Shown: one piece after another, positions 45,405-57,779 of the stretch
Numbering within the stretch: position 1 is the stretch's first letter
Layout of the letters: each line of letters begins with the position of its first letter
Origin: Apodospora peruviana
Lineage: Eukaryota; Ascomycota; Sordariomycetes; Sordariales; Lasiosphaeriaceae
Direction of reading: 5' to 3'
DNA: 64,000 bases
NCBI GenBank assembly: GCA_033439685.1
Contig: JAUEDM010000007.1
Location: 806,001-870,000 of the forward strand
Made by a program: the position numbers and the translations under genes
The notes under the pieces: generated by a model
Told to the model about the DNA's origin: nothing
Seen by the model: only the letters and a program-made list of their open reading frames with translations
The model's database searches: none

Positions 45405-47166
45405 CTAAGCAGTTCCTGTCTGCGAGGGACCACGTCCGCGAGGAGCTCCACCACCACGTCCACGGGTTTGTCCGGGGAAGCCACCACGGCCTCCTTGGCT
45501 GCTAGTGCGGCCGGCTTCATAACCACCACGTCCGCGGCTGGCAGATCCTCCACGCGTAGCATTGAAGTTGCTACCTCCATAGGCGCTGGCCTTGGGTCGG
45601 CGCTGCTCGACGACAATGGTCTCGCCGTTCACGATGTGCGGGTTGGCGGCAACGGCAGCGTTGTAGCCGGCCTGGTTCTTGAACTCGACGAAGGCACAGT
45701 TCTGAAGACATATTAGCTCGATGACTCGTCAATTTCCCCCCTAAAAATCAACATACCTTCTGACGGTTAATATCAAAATAAACCAGCTCGCCAAAGCCAG
45801 ATAGGACACCCTTGAGCTCCTCGTCGCTGACCTTCTCAGTCACATACTTGATATAGGCCATGGTGCCATCCTTCTCAGGCGTGGCAGCTGACATAGACTG
45901 AGGTCGATTCTGTCGCTTAGTCTCTGCAGTCTGCCATTCGTTGCCGTCCTGGGCGGCGGCAGGTGCTGGGGTCTTCTCGGCTGCTGGGGCAGAAGTCACT
46001 GGCTGCTTGGCAGCAGCAGCAGGAGCTGGAGGCCGAGATGCAGGAGCTGGGGGTGTGGCGGTCTTGGGCAGAGGGACCACAGGCTTAGGTCCAGCAGCAG
46101 CGGCGGCGCGGCTAGCCCAAGTCATCTTGGGGGGCTCCTTGGGCTTCTCGGGCTCAGCCGCAACCGGAGCGGCAGCCTTGGGAGCCGGTGCAGCTACTGG
46201 AGCCGGAGTGGGAGTGGGGGCCTTGGGGTCTTCGAGCTTCTTGACCTCTTCCTCCTCGACTTCTTCAGCCGCCTTCTCGGGATCCGGGATAGCCTCAGAC
46301 TCCTTGGGGGCCTCCGGGGTAGCCTGGGTGGCGGGCTCTGCGGGAGTCTCGGTAGCGGGAGCGGGCGCTTCCGCAGCGGGAGTGACCTCTTCCAGCTTCT
46401 TATCAATCACCTCGGTGTCAAGGGGAGCCGACTCTTTGTCCTGAGAAGCCTCGTCCGGGAGCTCGACCTCGGGCTGAGCCTCGACCGCAGGCTCGGGAGC
46501 AAGCTCAGTCTCGGCAGGAGCAGAAGCCCCCTGCTCGGGCTCGACTTCCTCATCGTCCTCCTCCTTGATGTAACGCAGAATATCGTTCAGAACGAAATAA
46601 CCAGAGGGCTGCTGAGCAAGCACAAATGTCTGAACGAATTTCTTGGGCTCGCCGCCCTTGTTGGAAATCTCGCCGATAACTTGGATTAGGATGTTGGACT
46701 CGCCTGAGCCCTGCGAGTCGACGTTGGTGACGCGAACCTTGCAGTCCTGGAAATCGAGAGCCTTGATGCGGTCCTGGATAGCCTTTTGAGGTGTCAGTAC
46801 AGAGGCAGGTCTGCAGCGAGATACAAGTGGTGGATGTGACTTACCGATCTACCCGTGTCAATAGGAACCTTCTCGTCCTCAAGACCATAGATAAACTGTG
46901 ACTTCTTGCCATAGAAGAGCTACCGAGCGTGGTCGGTCAGTTGAGCCGGTGAGCAATGGACAGCTGACCAGACTTACATGAAGCTTCTCAGACGACTTGC
47001 TGAGAGTTGTGTAGTATTGCTCGACAAAGTACCAGGCAATCTCCTCCTCGGGAAGCTTAACTGTGTCTGAACTGCCGCTGGCGCCAGCGTCTGTGGAAGA
47101 GATGGGAGCTTCGGACGAGCTCCTGTACTGAGGGTCGTGGTGATTAATATTACCGTTTGTCGCCAT
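45405..47166 (-). CDS. NTF2 and RRM domain RNA-binding protein (G3BP/Nxt3-like)
   Basis: Four exons (47166-46978, 46919-46845, 46782-45757, 45701-45405; introns 58, 62, 55 nt, all phase 0) give 528 residues. Residues ~27-155 are an NTF2-like domain (EEIAWYFVEQYYTTL, KLH/LFYGKKSQFIYG, then FVQTFVLAQQPSGYFVLND, ILRYI). A ~230-residue Ala/Pro/Glu-rich disordered linker follows, with MTWASRAAAA near its end. The RRM spans ~395-468 (AYIKYVTEKVSDEELKGVL, YFDINRQK, then CAFVEFKNQAGYNAAV, split by the last intron). The C-terminus is RGG-rich. This is the architecture of animal G3BP, S. pombe Nxt3 and yeast Bre5, which act in stress granules and as cofactors of a Ubp3/USP10-type deubiquitinase. The start was placed at MATNGN; a longer in-frame upstream extension looks untranslated. 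Confidence 0.93.
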
Positions 47167-50100
47167 GTTTGCTAAGGGCGAGATGTGAGGAGGGATGGTT
47201 GGTGGTGGAAGAGGAAACCCTAAGGCAGGCGTCGCGTGGAGAAAAGGACCAGGACTGCCAGAACGCGACAGAACTGTGGTGTGGGGCGTAAAGGCGTAAG
47301 AGCGGATACTGGACAACAAAGATCAGCTCCAAATTCACCCAAGTCACCCGAGGTAGCGACTGCAAGAATTGCTATTAGAGGACTCCCTCAGTCGCTCGCT
47401 GACAAGAACTAGCTGGCGTTGAGGGCCCAAGCTGGTTCGGGGTGGTCCGAGCCCGAGTCGAGAGAGTTTACTTGGGAGCGATTGGGGAAGGGAGACCTAC
47501 GATGTAGAGTGGTCAAAAAGAACCTAGGTTAGATGGACAGACCGGTCCACGATAAAATCTCTGCGTTTTGATGTATGTGTTTGGTGGTGTAGAGTGTAAA
47601 AGGCGAGTTGTTCGTGGTTGCGTGGGTTGATGAATTCGCGAGCTTGGAGATGGAGCGGCTCGCAGAAAATTGATTTGGGTCGTGGAAAGCGGAAAGAAAG
47701 CATTGGACGGCTTGGCGGTGGCCCACAAAAAAGTCGGAACTTGCCTTGTAGTGGAAGCCCACTTTCAACCACCTGTATTCCGTAACCCGCTGTACAGCTC
47801 TGCCAGAACTTTAACACGTTACTTATAGTGCCAGTATAAATCCCTTCCGTCTGAGGTGAACAAGAAAACACTGCTGCGCTGAATATCATTCATTTTATTT
47901 TAGAGAGCATATTCTGACTTTTCGTAGAATGCCGGATCCACGGGATACTCGCTGATATCAAGGATCTTTATTATAGGAGTTGGAGTCAAATAAATATCAG
48001 TGATTTTCTTGTACGAACAGGGCCTTGCAAAGTATTTAATCAGTGCAAGTAGGTCCCTTCCGTCTGAACAAGACAACACTGCATTCACTGTCTGTTGAAC
48101 AGCATTTATTCATATTCATTTCTGTGTTATGTATGTGGTCAAGGTGCTCTCAATTGGTGAATATAAACGCGCGGTATCGATCTTTCCGTCCGTCTCTGTC
48201 TTTGCGGATATTCACGGGTGCGCTCTCTCGGAATATCTTTGAGCCACGGCCGTCATCTTGCAAGACCCGACATAGGTACCAATGGAACTGCCGAAAGAGC
48301 GGCTACTTTACTGTTAAGCGACCGAGAGCACTTCAGTCCTGCAGTCACATTGTCTGACATCAGACTAAGGCACGTGGCATGACGCACTTGATATCCTTTC
48401 CAGGTTGTCGTTGAGGCCATCTCGAATTCGTACCCAAGGCAAATGGATAGGCACTGGGTCCCGTGTGGACCGCCTAAGACGTCATCCCATCAATCTCGAG
48501 ATCAACGAGTCCGTAAAGGCGCTGTTTCTGGTTCTGCAAGATAAAAAGAGCCGATAAATGGCCATCGCCAAACCTTGACAGACCGGCCCGTCCCGGCTCC
48601 CGGGTCCAGCCTTCATCTGGGTGCGGCTTGGTGGCTGAGTCGGCCGGTGTCCAAGCCGCTCCGGGAAGTGGATGGACGAACGGAGGGTTGGCTAGCGGGC
48701 GCCATTTTCTTCCGACCGAATTCCGAAATCCGTCAAGCGTTTATCAACACGTCCACTTGATGGTTATTCAGCTCACTATCCTTTAAGAGAGCTTACCGTG
48801 CAAACTAATCACCCAAAAGCCATTCAGGGAAACACACGAGCTGAACTTACTTGCTGCTATGAATAGCCAGATACCTACCGTAGTTCTTCAGCTGGGCCAT
48901 CCAGCCTGACGACTCTGAATCTCCGAGGGATTGTTCACGGCCAGTCACCACCATCTGAAGGGTGACGGAGATAATGATCTGGTACCTATATGATCCAGTA
49001 CACCACCGGTCATCACCTCCTGGCGAGTGGCTGCTGCAGTGCTCATCCTGAAGACTTGCGGCTTGAAAATGTCCCGACCCTGGTCAGGACACGCAGGCGT
49101 CCGTCATGATAGATGCTGCCTCGAGTGATGAGAGCGGCTGATGGACTGGGAAATTGTTGGTGATGCCAGATTTCGTCGGCACTGGGGTATCGATGGCTTT
49201 TTGGTTGTCGGCGAGATCTCTGGGCTATCGAACTCCGCACTTTCGAGCCGAATTTGTGTCGCCTGGTCAAGGCGTTGACATCTTGTCAAGGCTACGGGGG
49301 TAGCTGTGTTCTATTCTTGGAGCTTGCTTGGAAATCGACAAATGGGCGTTGAGCCCAAGATCAAGACCCTGCAGCAACCAAGGCGAGCACCCAGCATCCC
49401 AGGTCGATCCTGGGCAGTCCCGCGCAGACATGCAGCCACTGTGAGCAGTTGCCGACCAGTGCATTGATGGCGAACGGACCTCGGATCCTCTGTCCATCTC
49501 CCTGAGTGTTGCTGGATCGTTGATGTTTCGTTTTGCCAGTTGATGCTTGTGATAACCCGATCCACCCAGATCACAGGCATGATGTATCGAAAGAGGGGCA
49601 AATTGTGAAGATTACATTTCGGGCCATGCTCAGCTCGATGAGAGCGACAAATCAAAAACACAAGTGGGAATAGGAATGGAATGGATTCGTTCCAGCCTTG
49701 ATACAGCGGAGATGGACGACTTCTCGTTGCAATTGCACTGAACTACACCCGTGGTAAGGCTGCAGAAAAACATATATCAGTGGTTTTGGCCGAAGCTGCC
49801 TGTTCTGTTCGTCTGTTGTTCGGTCCTTGCAGGGCGTCAGACATGCCAATTCGCGCCCCGGACTGATCAATCCCTCCACTGCAAGGCAAGCACGGCACAG
49901 GGCCACAGGCTGGTTGGTGTCTTAGGTACCTGACATCAATGGTCACGCCAAGTTCCCCATATGGCTCAAGCTGCTGGCCGTTTGAGGTGGACTTGGGCAC
50001 GGTCCTGCTACCTCCACAAACCGCCTGATTTTGAGTGGGCCGAGGATGCAACCCAAGTATCTTCTAGCAATAAGCTTAGAGATGCGGGGAGTGATCAGAA

Positions 50101-51185
50101 GCTTCCGCGAGTCGTTCGGTTGCTAATCACAGGTATTCGGTACGCAGATTGCGGTCGACATGACCCGAATACGGCACAGACTAACGCAGCTTTCCGTCCC
50201 CAGAAACTTGAGATGGCAGGATCCCTACGCAATGGCAGACGCCGATCTCTCTGGATCCCGTCCCACCATTCCTCGCTGCAGAGGCGCCGTTACCCGTTAT
50301 TACCAGTATTGCTCTTTCTGTAATTCTGGATTTTCTCCAGCTTTAAACATCTCAACTTCAAATACCCCGTACTCTTGGAAATTTCAACTTGTGACCTCCT
50401 TTGTTCGTCTTGTATCTCGTACTCCGAGTTTCTGAATGCGGATCCAGCTCCAGGCTCTATCCCGACATTTCATCTTCCTCCACCAGTGACAGGCGACTAG
50501 TGGCTATTTCTGACAAAACAATTCTGGCGTGTAGGATCAATAGTTCAAAAAGTCCACACAAAGGCCCGCAGCAGATCTTGACGTCCCCAAAGACGTTTTC
50601 CAGGTCCCCGACCTTGGCCCGCCGCCTCCCCCGCAACTCATCGTCCCAGCGATTCCAAGATCACGCTACCGCTGCGGCACCTTAGGTACCATCCGGCTTG
50701 TTTCGAAACCCGTCCGAGAGACAACGAGACAAGCTTTGGTTCCTGGTTGACCTGAGATCAAGAGATCTATCTCCTCGTCATTCTTTTTGATTTTCCTACC
50801 GTGCCTCACACGTCGCACCTCACAGCACTGTTCTTCACATTGCTTTGACAACAGGCCGTAAAGCGCTCGCTTCCTCCTCCCGCTCGGCTCCAGGCCGTGG
50901 GATGCTGGGTTGATCTCTTTATTCTTCACGTGTCGCGGCGGCGATTGTGGCCGGCCTGCTGTGGAGGAATGGAACGGGTTGACGCTCCCATGCAGTCATC
51001 GTGTCCCGCCGCCCTTCCTCGACCTGGATTACTATTACACCCTCAACATACTCCGCGCTTACTCTCAGCCGTGGCTTGACCAGCAATCATAAACTACCAA
51101 GCTGCTAAGACGAGGTTCGTGAGCGGGCGGCTTCTTCCCCGGTCTTGCTCACCTTTCCCGTTCGAGGGGCTCGGGTCGGGTGACA
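47167..51185. other. 4-kb divergent intergenic region
   Basis: Between the leftward NTF2-RRM gene and the rightward Zn2Cys6 gene; both promoters should lie here. A diverged direct repeat is present at 47841-47874 and 48054-48082. Short overlapping frames have no domains. The 0.7 kb before 51186 are GC-rich and may be the regulator's leader. Confidence 0.5.
47841..48082. repeat. diverged direct repeat, two copies
   Basis: TCCCTTCCGTCTGA occurs at 47841-47854 and 48054-48067. In each copy it is followed by AACAAGA, one variable base (A or C), then AACACTGC (47859-47874; 48067-48082). The copies differ by a 4-base insertion and are ~213 bp apart. Both lie in the promoter side of the NTF2-RRM gene. 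Confidence 0.75.
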
Positions 51186-53369
51186 ATGGTCTATTGCGGC
51201 AAAGCTTCACAAGGTTGCCAGAATTGTCGAACAAGAAGAATCAAGGTATGACATATTCATTATGATGTCTTGCACCACACCTCTATCTCTCCACCTAGGC
51301 TGGGACTAGAGCCATGTCTGGCGTTAGAACTATTCTGCCCTCCAGTAGATGGACAAAATGGCACTCCTGTGATTCAAGGTCCTTTCATAATTTCAGTATG
51401 ATCCTGTCAGCCAACGCATAATCGGTTGATCGCTCCTACCTTCCGTCTACACTTTTGTTTTCCAGACATCTTAGCACGGACATCAAGTACTTCTCTTGCC
51501 AGGATGAGAGATGTGCTGACACGATCTAGTGCGACAAAGTACGCCCCCAATGTACGCAATGCGTTCGCGTGGCCAAGACCTGCCCTGGGTATCGAGACCA
51601 GCTATCGTTGATGTTTCGGGATGAAAGCACCAAGGTCATTCAGAGAGCCCATGCCCAGTGGGGGGTTTCCGAGTCTTTCGAAGCTGGGGAACCATCTGGT
51701 TCCTCGCCAACGTCGTCCATAGCATCCCCCAGTTCCTCGTCCAGGAGCAGCCGAACATCCGTCAGCGAGACATCCAGCTCGAAAGCCTCACCACCACCCG
51801 ATGAAGACAGTTTAAGTTGGATTACGGTGCCCAAGGAAATTTATGCCAACAGGTCGGACCAGGCCATCCGATTCTTCATAGAGCACTACATCGTGGGACA
51901 TCCGGACGAGCCCAAAGTCGGCCGAGAACTTCAAGGCGTGCGATGGATCCATTCGCCACAAATACAACATGCAATGGCGGCCGTGGGGCTCGCGAGCATG
52001 TCTAACCTCGCGGGCGACAAAGAGCTGCAGGTGATGGCAAGGCAGAAGTACGGACTTACTCTACAGCAGATGGCAACGTCAATCCAAAACCTCCAGTCGA
52101 TCGATTTGGATGTTTCTATTCGAACTGTTATTTTGCTGGCTCTTTTTGAGGTAAGCATAGCCTCCTTCTTGGCTCTAGCCATTGGTTATGACTGACCACT
52201 GATGCGTTTTCAGGTAATACGAGGCAGTACGGAGCCTACAAATACCGCGCGAACTCATATGATGGGAGCTGCTGCATTGCTAAAAAGCATTCTTCCGCGG
52301 TCAGGCACACCCGGGTCTTCGGCAGGTATATTACGTGCCTTGCTTCAGCTGTGCTTCTCTATGGTACTGTCCCAAAATCCCTAGTCGATGTAACCATATA
52401 CTAGAGCACATCCACTTACACCGTATGCAGCTTGTCCCCCACCTGGTAACCGGCAGTTATCTACCCGAGGCCTTCTACGATTGGGTAGCCACGAGTGAAA
52501 ATATGGCATCCGCCGCCGACAAGCCGGCAGCTGAGCTCATCAGAATCATTTCCCGCTTCGTACACCTGGCGATCTCGGTCCGCCACTATGCACTTGCTGA
52601 TGGTCGACCGAAAACCAGCGAAACAATACGGGAGGCACTCGCGATCATTGCGCAGCTCGACGGCTGGGAGAGGTGCCAAGAGGGCATTTGGGCCGTGGTG
52701 GAGGAGCGGAGTGATGATAAATTCTTCCCCGCCGAGGGTGTCTTTGACGGTTGTTACCATGTGTACACGGACATGTGGACAGCACGTGTTTGGAATCACT
52801 ACCGCTGGGCGCGAGTAATGGTGGAGGAGATGGTCCTTCGGTTTATCGACCAATATCCGATGAGCAGTGCCCCCCTGGTTTCCGCAGATCAGCGGTGGCT
52901 CTCCCGCAACTGCATCATTCGGGTCGCGAGAGACACCCTGGTTTCCATACCGACACATTACCGACATCCGAAACTGGAGCGTATACATCGAGGGTACTTT
53001 GACAAGACCAGCGGTGGTGCTGGAATGGGAGCTGCTGGAATTCCAACTCTTTTATTCGAAATCAAGGTGGCAGGCTGCGCCCCGAACCTGCCACCGTCTT
53101 ATCGGGTCTGGTCCAGAGGCATGCTGGAGACTATATGGGCAGACACGGGGATGGCGCAAGCTAGAGCGATGGCGGAGATGGTTTCGAGAGCAGAGAAAAA
53201 GGACAGAGAACTGTCCACACCAGGTGGCGCTGTTGACTCGGATGATCCTCGTGGAAAGATTAAGCAAGAAGAGACGGGATCGCCGCCGATGATGCATCAT
53301 ATTTCGCCGCGAGAATCCTATATTCCGCACACATATTCGAGCAACCAAACTCAAGTCGTCGGCAGGTAG
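51186..53369 (+). CDS. Zn2Cys6 fungal transcription factor
   Basis: DNA-binding regulator, 589 residues in four exons (51186-51245, 51530-52150, 52214-52363, 52431-53369). The first splice joins RTRRIK to CDKVRPQC and yields a perfect binuclear zinc cluster: C11-x2-C14-x6-C21-x6-C28-x2-C31-x6-C38. Splitting the cluster by an intron at this point is common in fungi. A Ser-rich linker follows (~70-110). The C-terminal 450 residues match the fungal-specific transcription factor region of the Fungal_trans_2/DUF3468 type (FFIEHYIVGHPDE, AMAAVGLASMSNL, HMMGAAALL, WNHYRWARVMVEEMVLRF). Intron 1 (284 nt) is long; introns 2 and 3 are 63 and 67 nt. Target genes are unknown and no adjacent biosynthetic cluster is seen. 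Confidence 0.9.
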
Positions 53370-54356
53370 TCTATCGGCTGGGCCTAGAATAGCTATCTAG
53401 GCCCGGCTGACTATGCGACCACAATCTGTCTGGAACGCGAGAGCGACGAATCATGATGTGTTTACCTCGTCGGACGTTCGAGGTATGGTTGCGAAAAAAG
53501 GAAAAAAAAAACCTGCCAATTGGATATAGGCACGTTTTGGATTGTATTATATTATACCTGTGTTCACATACTAAAAAGCAGCTGTTTGGTGGCGCCCTTG
53601 TTGAATTATTCTTTGTAGGAAGTAAAATGGGCGTACAGGATGGGCGGATGGGCTTTTGGTTTTGAAAAGAAAGCACAGGGGTTGAAGAGAGCCTGACAAG
53701 CTCTCTAACAAAATATCTAGCCGGGGATTTGTATGGTACTTTTTGATCTGCCAACCTGGAATATAAGGAGGTGCTATGTAGGAAAACAAAGACATGTGGG
53801 ATGATTTCGTATGTAATATGACTTTTTGTTAAGAACTTGCTCGGTCTGAATAACCCGAACGAGGCAACTTAACTGCCTTGGTAGCTATGCTGATAAGGTA
53901 GAACACGCACAAATCTACCCATCACGTTTGGTGGTGGACGCATATCTATTCTAATCTATTCTATGAAGAGGAACTAACCCGAGGAGAAGCGAGCCGGGAA
54001 CTAAACAAAAGAAATGAACAGAACCGTTCTACATACACAGGAAGGGAATCAACCCATCACCCCCGTTTTGGTTTTAACCCAGTTCCATCCGTATTATGCA
54101 TGGTTCTCCTACACGCCCCGGGCCGCCCTTCCTCTTCTTTTCTTATACAGTTCGATTCTTACAACTAACCTAGGTAACCACTACAGCTCTATCCAGTTTT
54201 TCTCCGCTGATCACACCAGGAACTCTCGAAGCGAGTACGTAGTTCGGTTGTGACCATGTCCTAATGTAATGCATGCCGTCCCCCAGGCAAGACCTAGCTA
54301 GATAGGAAGGCTGGCCAGGTTGACATACCCAACATCCAAACCCCCTAAAAGTCGGT
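53370..54356. other. convergent intergenic region
   Basis: About 1 kb holding the 3' ends of the Zn2Cys6 gene (+) and the tafazzin gene (-). AT-rich, no gene visible. Confidence 0.5.
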
Positions 54357-55803
54357 TTAGTCCTGTTCGATTCCGCTCCCGTCGACTCTGCTCCTGTACT
54401 TCTTTTCAGAATTACTCTCGTCAGCAGCCCAAGTGCTCGCGTCGCCAAGCTTCGGGTCCGACTCTGGGTACCCGACCATCGATTTGCGGACCTTGAGCAC
54501 CTGTTCGCGCATGCGGCGGGCGACTTCGATGCGGATGGCGTTGGCTTCTGCCGAGTACATGAGCTCCCGGTAATCCCTCAACTCGCCCACCACTACCATT
54601 GTCTTTTTAGTCGTCGTTGGAGTTGGTGGTGGCGATGATGACCAAAGTGGTACAAGGGCAGATAGACGACTTGCGATCGTCTGTTGTTTTTGGGAGGGTT
54701 GGTTTTGGGTCGCAGAAGTGGCTGCTTTATGCACCAAAGCCTGCCACCTGCGACGCAGATCGCCAAACGTTTCCTCGTAGTCGAGGACTTCCCCAAAGGC
54801 GACGCGGATGCGCTTGCCCATGCGCGGGAGGAAGCGCGGGAACCCTCGGTCTTCGGGCATGAGGTTCTGCGTGCCGTCGATGAACATGGGTAAAATGTCG
54901 GGCGCCGGCTCGGACTCGAGGATCAGACGGGCCACGCCCCATTTGAAGTAGCGCAGGTCGCACGTGGGGTGCTGGTGCACGAGGCCTTCGGGGAAGACAT
55001 GGACCCAGCTGTGGCGGTTACGCTGGAACACGGAGGGCGCGGGTATGGTGTCGGTTCCTGTGGTGGAAAAGGTCATGGCGCCGACGGTGAAAGGGTCTGG
55101 GACCTGGGAGGAGTCATGGTCTCGCTGCGGTGATGATGGGAGGCGGTTGCTGGAGTAGGGCTGGCTGGATAGGAGGCGGATAGCCTGTGTTAGACAGGGC
55201 TGGAAGAGACCGCCGTGAGGTGAGTGTTTCAGCCTGTGCGCGGGCAAGACTTGGCCGTATGTGAAGAAGTTGGCAAAGACCCTGAAGTGAATGTGAGCAG
55301 ATGTTCTCATGTTGAGTAGGGTGAGAGGTGACGGACTTGTTTGCAAAGCATATGTCGTGAGCCCCTAGCGTCCACCGCAGATTGGAGGGATTGAAGGCAT
55401 AACTCAGGGGCAGCAGTCCCCAAATGAGAGGATCGTCAACTCTAAAAAGACATGAGTGAGATTTCGCTACAATGTCTGAATTCGGACTCCCAGAGTACTC
55501 ACACACTGACGTGGTTGGAGACTAGGTAGACGTCAAGTTAGCACATGAGCTTATTTTTGGTTGTATTTGATGGATAGGTATGTTCGCACCAGTCAGGAGT
55601 CCCCGTTGTCTCTTTTCTATGTCCTTGCGACTGTCTAATACATCGAGCAACCTCTGGAGCCCCGTCACCTCCACCGAGTTGAGTCCGTACAGAATAGACC
55701 GCGAGATGATGCCTGTTATGCCCATGACCATCGTGGACGCCATGCGCCATGGGAGGCCTGGGCTCTGCGGGGCCGGGGCCGGGGCCGGAGCCGGAGAGGC
55801 CAT
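54357..55803 (-). CDS. TAZ1: tafazzin-like monolysocardiolipin acyltransferase
   Basis: Mitochondrial phospholipid-lysophospholipid transacylase that remodels cardiolipin. Four exons (55803-55590, 55521-55503, 55441-55337, 55281-54357; introns 68, 61, 55 nt) give 420 residues. The 19-nt second exon supplies the catalytic motif: the joined product reads VSNHVSVVDDP, with H75-x4-D80 as the acyltransferase HX4D box. Exon 3 gives WTLGAHDICFANK, exon 4 starts VFANFFTYGQVLP. The second acyltransferase block FPEG (residues 209-212) sits in SWVHVFPEGLVHQ, followed by FKWGVARLILE and PMFIDG. Relative to yeast Taz1 there is a Ser/Pro-rich insert between exon 4's start and FPEG. The N-terminus (Ala-Pro repeat, then ITGIISRSILYGL) probably anchors to the membrane. 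Divergent from NOSIP. Confidence 0.94.
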
Positions 55804-56434
55804 GGTTGTGGGATTAAGCAGTTGGAAGAGCTCGTGAGACGATGCCGTGGTGATATGAGGCTCAAGGCAAGCTTCTTCACATGCGGCCTCTCATGCTCGG
55901 CTCCAAGGTATGAACAAAACTAGCGCCTCGTCATACGAGGTGATAAACACTATCCCGCGACTGGAGAAAAATAGAACATCAAATACCAGGAAAAGAATGG
56001 CCGGCCAGGTCTAGCCGAGGTATGAATGAATTGCGGACGTGGGTCCAAGGGAGAGGTCGTCACCTCAGATGTAGCAGGTGGACGAGGAAAAGCAAGGCTC
56101 CAGCCTGAAAAAGTCTCGCAAAACGCCTCAACAAATCGTGTTCAAGATCCGAGAAATGGAGCCCGCCCGGGAGACCGGGGGACTTGGCAAAACTGCAAGC
56201 GTCAGCCCAACGGAACGCGTCAGGGCGCGGCGAGACAAGGGGGGTCACTTCCCCACAAACTGGGCATTGCTTGGCGGGACGGGCGTCACTTCAGCCTCGC
56301 ATCCTCTGAAACTCAAACAGCACATGATTTTGCGGCTCCCTAACAACCTGGAAGCTCTCACAGCTCCTAACCGCAACTTTAACTGTGTCCCACCACCGCT
56401 AAAACCACAACCACGCACCTGATAAGTCAACAAA
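55804..56434. promoter_or_regulatory. shared divergent promoter region, tafazzin / NOSIP
   Basis: 631 bp separate the start codons of the divergently transcribed tafazzin and NOSIP genes, so both promoters must lie here. No TATA box or known operator can be assigned with confidence. Confidence 0.5.
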
Positions 56435-57633
56435 ATGTCGCACAGTAAGTGTACCCATCCATCGACTGACATCACGATCTAACGGCCCAGGCAAAAGAAA
56501 CACCAGCCGAGCAGTTTTCACCTCGCACGAGCGTGCCCTGGCCAAGTCGGCATGGACCGCCTCCTCCGCCCGCCTGTCGCGCGAATCGTTTCTTCCGTTC
56601 GCCTCGTGCTGGCTCTGCCTCGAACCAGCCATAGATCCGGTATCCTGCGCGCACGGCGATATTTTTTGTCGAGAATGCGCGCTCAGCAACATCCTGGCGC
56701 AAAAGAAGGAGATCAAGCGCAACGAAAAGGTCAGAGAGCAAGAGCTGAAGGAGATGGCTGAGGAACAGGCCCGCAAGGATCAGGAGGCGCAAGAGCGCGC
56801 TATTCAGGAGTTTGAGCTCACACAGGCGGGACTGTCGATAAAGCGTGCTGCTTCTGCTTCTGATGGAAAGACAGCGGGTTCGCCAACAGAAAACCCGGCA
56901 CAGCAGCACGACGGGAGGAAAGGGCAGAAGCGCAAGTTTTTGCTCGATGACGACGAACTTGCGCGAATTGCTGTCGAGGAGCGATCCAAGGCCAGAAAAG
57001 CTATTGATGACGAGAAGGTAAAGCCTATTACCCTCAATTGCACTGTTCTGATGCTGACTGGCCCCCTCTTGAAAAAAGGCATCGAAACCCACACTCCCAT
57101 CCTTCTGGTCACCATCAGTCACCCCATCTTCAAATTCAAATAATGTGCTACACGAGGTGAAAAAGAAGGTCAAGAGCCAACCGGTATGCCCGGCATCGCA
57201 GGAGGACAAGCCGCACTTTTATTCTCTGCACACTTTAATCACCGTCGACTTCACGGAAGAGACGGACAGCAAAACGAAAACCACAACAAGGATATGTCCG
57301 GCCTGCAACAAGGGCTTATCTAATACGTCTCGGGCAACACTGGCCAAGCCCTGCGGCCATGTGCTCTGCAAAAGCTGCGTCGACAAATTCATGAAGCCCG
57401 CCGGTCTTGATACGCATGCTCCTGCGGACTCGGATCCTGATGCGATTCGGTGTTATGTATGCGATACTGATCTCACGGATAGGAAAGAGCAGCATGCCGC
57501 TAATAAGAAGGAGAGCAAGAAAGAGAAAGACAAGATAAAGCCTGGGCTTGTGGAGTTGCACCGTGAAGGCACGGGTTTCTCGGCCAGCGGCACCAACACG
57601 GTCAAGAAAGATGGGACGTCGTTCCAATGTTAG
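56435..57633 (+). CDS. NOSIP-like RING/U-box E3 ubiquitin ligase
   Basis: Homologue of nitric-oxide-synthase-interacting protein, a conserved nuclear E3 ligase also found in spliceosomal complexes. Three exons (56435-56444, 56491-57017, 57079-57633; introns 46 and 61 nt) give 363 residues. The coding part of exon 1 is only 10 nt: MSH plus one base, joining to SKRNTSRAVFTSHE, the diagnostic NOSIP start. An N-terminal zinc-binding region uses C43, C46, C56, H58, C63 and C66 (CWLCLEPAIDPVSCAHGD, FCRECA). A coiled coil follows (KKEIKRNEKVREQELKEM). The second splice gives ASKPTLPSFWSPSVTP, a conserved NOSIP motif. The C-terminal RING reads ICPACNKGL, PCGHVLCKSCV, RCYVCDTDL. The name reflects the animal protein; nitric oxide synthase regulation is not implied in fungi. 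Confidence 0.94.
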
Positions 57634-57779
57634 CATGAATGCATTGTATCCGTTCTGCATATGGACATCGAAACTTGACACCCCAACCTCTGCCGGCCGA
57701 CGTACAGGCTAGATTCGATGGTATTTTCTTATATTTTATACCACCTTTTACCTATCTTTATATGTATAGGTACCTATCT
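57634..57779. terminator. short convergent 3' region, NOSIP / carrier gene
   Basis: Only 146 bp separate the stop codons of two convergent genes, so their 3' untranslated regions probably overlap. The segment is AT-rich (ATATTTTATA, TATCTTTATA) as expected for polyadenylation signals. It contains the perfect palindrome ATAGGTACCTAT at 57766-57777. Confidence 0.5.

Noticed and set aside
45941..46444. 167-codon plus frame opposite the NTF2-RRM gene
   Set aside because: Gly/Ala/Ser-rich reading produced by the Ala/Pro/Glu-rich linker on the other strand.
51186..53369. Biosynthetic gene cluster around the Zn2Cys6 regulator
   Set aside because: Neighbours are housekeeping genes (NTF2-RRM, tafazzin, NOSIP); no synthase, P450, transporter or tailoring enzyme cluster is present.
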